A DNA stretch of 64,000 bases from a virus, in IMG/VR virus record IMGVR_UViG_3300025655_000022, positions 23,178 through 87,177 of that record; one strand, written 5' to 3'. Below are positions 61,351 through 64,000 of this stretch, piece by piece; the stretch's first letter is position 1, and every line of letters starts with the position of its first letter. The position numbers and the translations under genes were made by a program. The notes under the pieces were generated by a model. That model saw nothing but the letters and a program-made list of their open reading frames with translations. It was not told the origin of the DNA and made no database searches.

Positions 61351-63903
61351 ATGGCTATTAATAGAATTACCGCAGCAATGCTAGGCACTACAAACTTAGA
61401 ACAAAGTGACTACATTCTAGCGACTGACGGCAGCGGTAATTTATACTGGACTGATGTAGGTTCTGTGTCAACAGGACACGACATTACGCTAGGAGATCCA
61501 TCAGATACGTCTCTATTCCCTCCAGGAGCAATTAATAATTGGCAAAATTCAACAGTTGTTACGGATGCAATCGACGACTTAAATGAATTAGCAGCAAACA
61601 TAATAAACAATACTGCTGTTGCTAATGTTGATTTTACTGCAAGTCCGACAGCAGGCGGTGCAGGAACAGCAGTTACATTAACTATTACGGCTAATGGCAA
61701 TCCAGACAGATATACAATTAACTGGGGTGATGGAACTACAACAACCGGAACTGCTAACAGCACACCAACACATACATATTCGTCAAATGCCGGATCACCG
61801 TATGCTGTAACTGTTACAGCATATAATTCAAATGGAACTGGTACAGGAAGTTCTGTAAGTAAAGAACGTGATGATTATGTTATTATTTACACGGCAGATC
61901 CTGTAGTGAGTTATGATTTTTATAGAACTCCTACGGGTGGCACAGCACTAAGTGGAAACAATTTATATGTTATCGAAGGCGAAAGTCTATACCTTGATAA
62001 CAACACAACTAATATTGGTGCTGCTACCGTTGATTATTCAATGGCATGGGGTGACAGCAGCGCAGATTCTAGTATTGTTTCTGATTCTGCTGCTGGTGGC
62101 ACAGCAGGCGCACGCTTACAACATACATGGGGAGCAGGAACTAGTTCAGGTAACGGAAAAGACACTACACAATTAACATTAAACAGCCACAACACCGCAG
62201 ATCCTGCTGTAATACCTACTAGTAACACAGTACGTTTAAAAGTATACGCAAGCAATCCAACTGCTCCGTATGGTTTAACGGAAACTTCAATTGGATATTC
62301 AGGATCTGTTGGGATTAATCCAAGATTGGCAGTAGGATTCACTGATAATACATCTGTTGCAATATATTCAGCAGGCGATGATGTTAATCGTACAGTAGCG
62401 ACTACTGGTGATATTGAATCTACTGTGACAACATCGTATACATACAATCCAGAATCTGGAACATTGAGTGCTAAAGTTAATGGAAATACAGATGGCTCAG
62501 TTATATTATCAGCATCATTAACACCAGTTACCAACACGAGTCTTGTTATCACAGAAGTTGCTGATTATAACCTGTTAGATAGTTACGGAAATAGTGTATC
62601 GTTTGATAATAGCATTTACTATCCAGGTGCATTTTCTGGATTCAAAGCAAAAGTATCAAAAACCGCTAGTAGCATTTCAGTTGGTGTGAACAGTTTTCAA
62701 ATAACACACTCAGCAGGCGAGTCAACAGATCCTGTTGGGTTTGTTAAAGATGACTTAACAGCAATACCTACTGTAGATATTAGCAATGCTACATTAACAG
62801 AAAATGTCAGTGGGACTTATCGATATATTTCAGGAATCCCGTATTATAATAGTGGAAGTCCTAGTTTAACATTATCGGGTATTTTAATTTCAAACTTAGT
62901 TGGACAATGCTACACTAACCAAGCAAGTATTGTTGAAGTTAATGATGGAACTAATCAAGAAGGTACATCGGCAAACGCTGTTGTTGAGTCTTTTTACAGT
63001 TATGCAAATATTGACGGTGCAACGACTATGCTATCAGGAGGTATTCCAAAGGTTAACATTGGAACTTCAACACCATATGCTATCGGTAACTTAACAATAC
63101 CCATTACGTCAAGTACAGTTAGAACAGTAAGTCGTGTTAAAGTGTTAGCAAAAAATGTTAACGGAACAACTGATTACACTGACGATTTAGCGGTTAATGT
63201 ACAAGTTCATAAATCATCACAATCAGGCGTTAACGAGATCTCTATCCCTGTATCAGTTGACTTAGGTAACGGAGTATATGTAGATAACGGTGTACGAATT
63301 TTTGATTTCAACGCTGCTAGTACCAACACACCAGCGGTTAGTAACGCTATAAATTATTATACGAATAATGTGTATACTGAACTAAGTGATCCGGGCGTTG
63401 CTGGAACTAAAGAAGCAACTGTTAGACTTGGAGTACTAAAGCATGACACTACGGACTATAGCACAAATTATTTACCAGTAGGTCCGGATAGAAGTGCAGA
63501 TACAGGAACACAATATTTTACATTTGCTTTCCGTAGACAAGCAGTAGCGAACTTTTCGGTAAGAATCGTATCGTCCACTGGCATTTCGGGATGCTGGATT
63601 GCTGCACCTAATACTGCAATCGATAATACATCGACGCTAAACGGATGGTTAGATTGTAGCACACAATATGCTGGTTCAGGAATTCCTGGTGCTGACACAA
63701 ATAGTGGCGGTAATGGTAGCAATGGCTGTGCTTTAACTGGAGCAGATAGAATTATTGCTGGCAGTAGTTTAAATACCTACTACACAATGACATTAGGAAC
63801 AGAAAACATGAGCAACTCTACAGGTAACGTAGTTCTTGTTCGTATTGCGTTGAGTAGCGGAGAAAGCATTACCGCTTTAGAAGTAGCAGAGGGTAACAAT
63901 TAA
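61351..63903 (+). CDS. Large virion/fibre protein with PKD-like domain
   Basis: The 850-residue protein starts AINRITAAMLGTTNLEQSDY. At about residues 90-165 it has a PKD-type beta-sandwich: VDFTASPTAGGAGTAVTLTI, then INWGDGTTTTG and YAVTVTAYNSNG, with WGDG as the hallmark turn. A second, poorer copy (YSMAWGDSSADSSIVSD) follows at about 200-290. The remainder is Asn/Ser/Gly-rich fibre-like sequence with one cysteine-bearing C-terminal domain (SGCWIAAPN). PKD domains in phage virions often mediate carbohydrate or surface binding; role here is inferred. The stop TAA overlaps the next ATG. Confidence 0.65.
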   Translation: MAINRITAAMLGTTNLEQSDYILATDGSGNLYWTDVGSVSTGHDITLGDPSDTSLFPPGAINNWQNSTVVTDAIDDLNELAANIINNTAVANVDFTASPTAGGAGTAVTLTITANGNPDRYTINWGDGTTTTGTANSTPTHTYSSNAGSPYAVTVTAYNSNGTGTGSSVSKERDDYVIIYTADPVVSYDFYRTPTGGTALSGNNLYVIEGESLYLDNNTTNIGAATVDYSMAWGDSSADSSIVSDSAAGGTAGARLQHTWGAGTSSGNGKDTTQLTLNSHNTADPAVIPTSNTVRLKVYASNPTAPYGLTETSIGYSGSVGINPRLAVGFTDNTSVAIYSAGDDVNRTVATTGDIESTVTTSYTYNPESGTLSAKVNGNTDGSVILSASLTPVTNTSLVITEVADYNLLDSYGNSVSFDNSIYYPGAFSGFKAKVSKTASSISVGVNSFQITHSAGESTDPVGFVKDDLTAIPTVDISNATLTENVSGTYRYISGIPYYNSGSPSLTLSGILISNLVGQCYTNQASIVEVNDGTNQEGTSANAVVESFYSYANIDGATTMLSGGIPKVNIGTSTPYAIGNLTIPITSSTVRTVSRVKVLAKNVNGTTDYTDDLAVNVQVHKSSQSGVNEISIPVSVDLGNGVYVDNGVRIFDFNAASTNTPAVSNAINYYTNNVYTELSDPGVAGTKEATVRLGVLKHDTTDYSTNYLPVGPDRSADTGTQYFTFAFRRQAVANFSVRIVSSTGISGCWIAAPNTAIDNTSTLNGWLDCSTQYAGSGIPGADTNSGGNGSNGCALTGADRIIAGSSLNTYYTMTLGTENMSNSTGNVVLVRIALSSGESITALEVAEGNN

Positions 63904-64000
63904 TGGCAATTTCAGACAACCAAAAAGTTGACTATTTGTGGAAAAAGTTAGGTTACTCTGCTACAAAGACAGATACTAATGCTAACAAACTTGGTCCAAA
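63903..64000 (+). CDS. Fibre/virion protein start, cut by the window edge
   Basis: ATG 63903 overlaps the previous stop (TAATG) and opens 32 codons to the end of the window. It reads MAISDNQKVDYLWKKLGYSA followed by TKTDTNANKLGP, a start shared by several fibre-type proteins in aquatic T4-like phages. The rest is not available, so length and domains are unknown. Confidence 0.65.
   Translation, partial: MAISDNQKVDYLWKKLGYSATKTDTNANKLGP

Noticed and set aside
1-64000. tRNA genes and CRISPR arrays
   Set aside because: No cloverleaf with a TTCGA-type T arm and no regularly spaced repeats were seen by reading; a tRNAscan run would settle the tRNA question.

Overview
The window is a contiguous piece of a T4-like (tevenvirus) myovirus genome. 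The case rests on a recognisable T4 core set: head completion gp4; baseplate gp6, gp25, gp5 and gp53; late sigma gp55; recombination nuclease gp47/gp46; a gp26-like baseplate/tail assembly protein next to a tape measure; and the head cassette gp20-gp68-gp67-gp21-gp22-gp23. The low-GC DNA, a 13.2 kb virion ORF, a gp5 without a lysozyme insert and several radical SAM genes resemble marine or freshwater aquatic T4-like phages (cyanophage/pelagiphage-type). No photosynthesis gene, tRNA or direct host marker was seen, so the host is open.

Layout. 1-11557 (- strand): a tightly overlapping chain of accessory genes, with radical SAM proteins carrying N-terminal cysteine clusters, TEK-motif glycosyltransferase-like proteins, GT-A type glycosyltransferases, two SGNH-type proteins and a 2OG-Fe(II)-like protein. 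Two decayed genes sit in the chain: one has a nonsense codon and a frameshift, the other is a radical SAM gene reduced to its two ends. 11554-12217 (-): gp4 and a small gene. 12294-41792 (-): tail fibre/virion genes, a 4413-residue virion protein, then gp6, gp25, gp5, gp53 and other baseplate genes. Late promoters of the form ATAAATA punctuate this block. 41860-48116 (+): a near-consensus sigma70 promoter, gp55, gp47, a split TEK-motif gene, gp46, a PD-(D/E)XK nuclease and a roughly 690 nt non-coding stretch that folds like a large structured RNA and ends in a terminator. 48151-50456 (-): gp26-like gene, a -1 frame extension and three accessory genes. 50469-64000 (+): tape measure, portal, prohead and capsid genes, then fibre/virion proteins running off the window edge.

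The genes form a late virion assembly programme (gp55-dependent late promoters) beside an early/middle recombination and transcription block. The two most unusual signals are (1) a U UUU UUC slippery heptamer at the end of the gp26-like gene, followed by a stem-loop and a 76-codon open -1 frame, which resembles the G/GT tail-chaperone frameshift of other phages, and (2) the structured RNA candidate at 47440-48116, with a long-range helix, an H-type pseudoknot and a GNRA hairpin with tandem G-A mismatches. The functions of the 11 kb modification island are inferred from motifs only.
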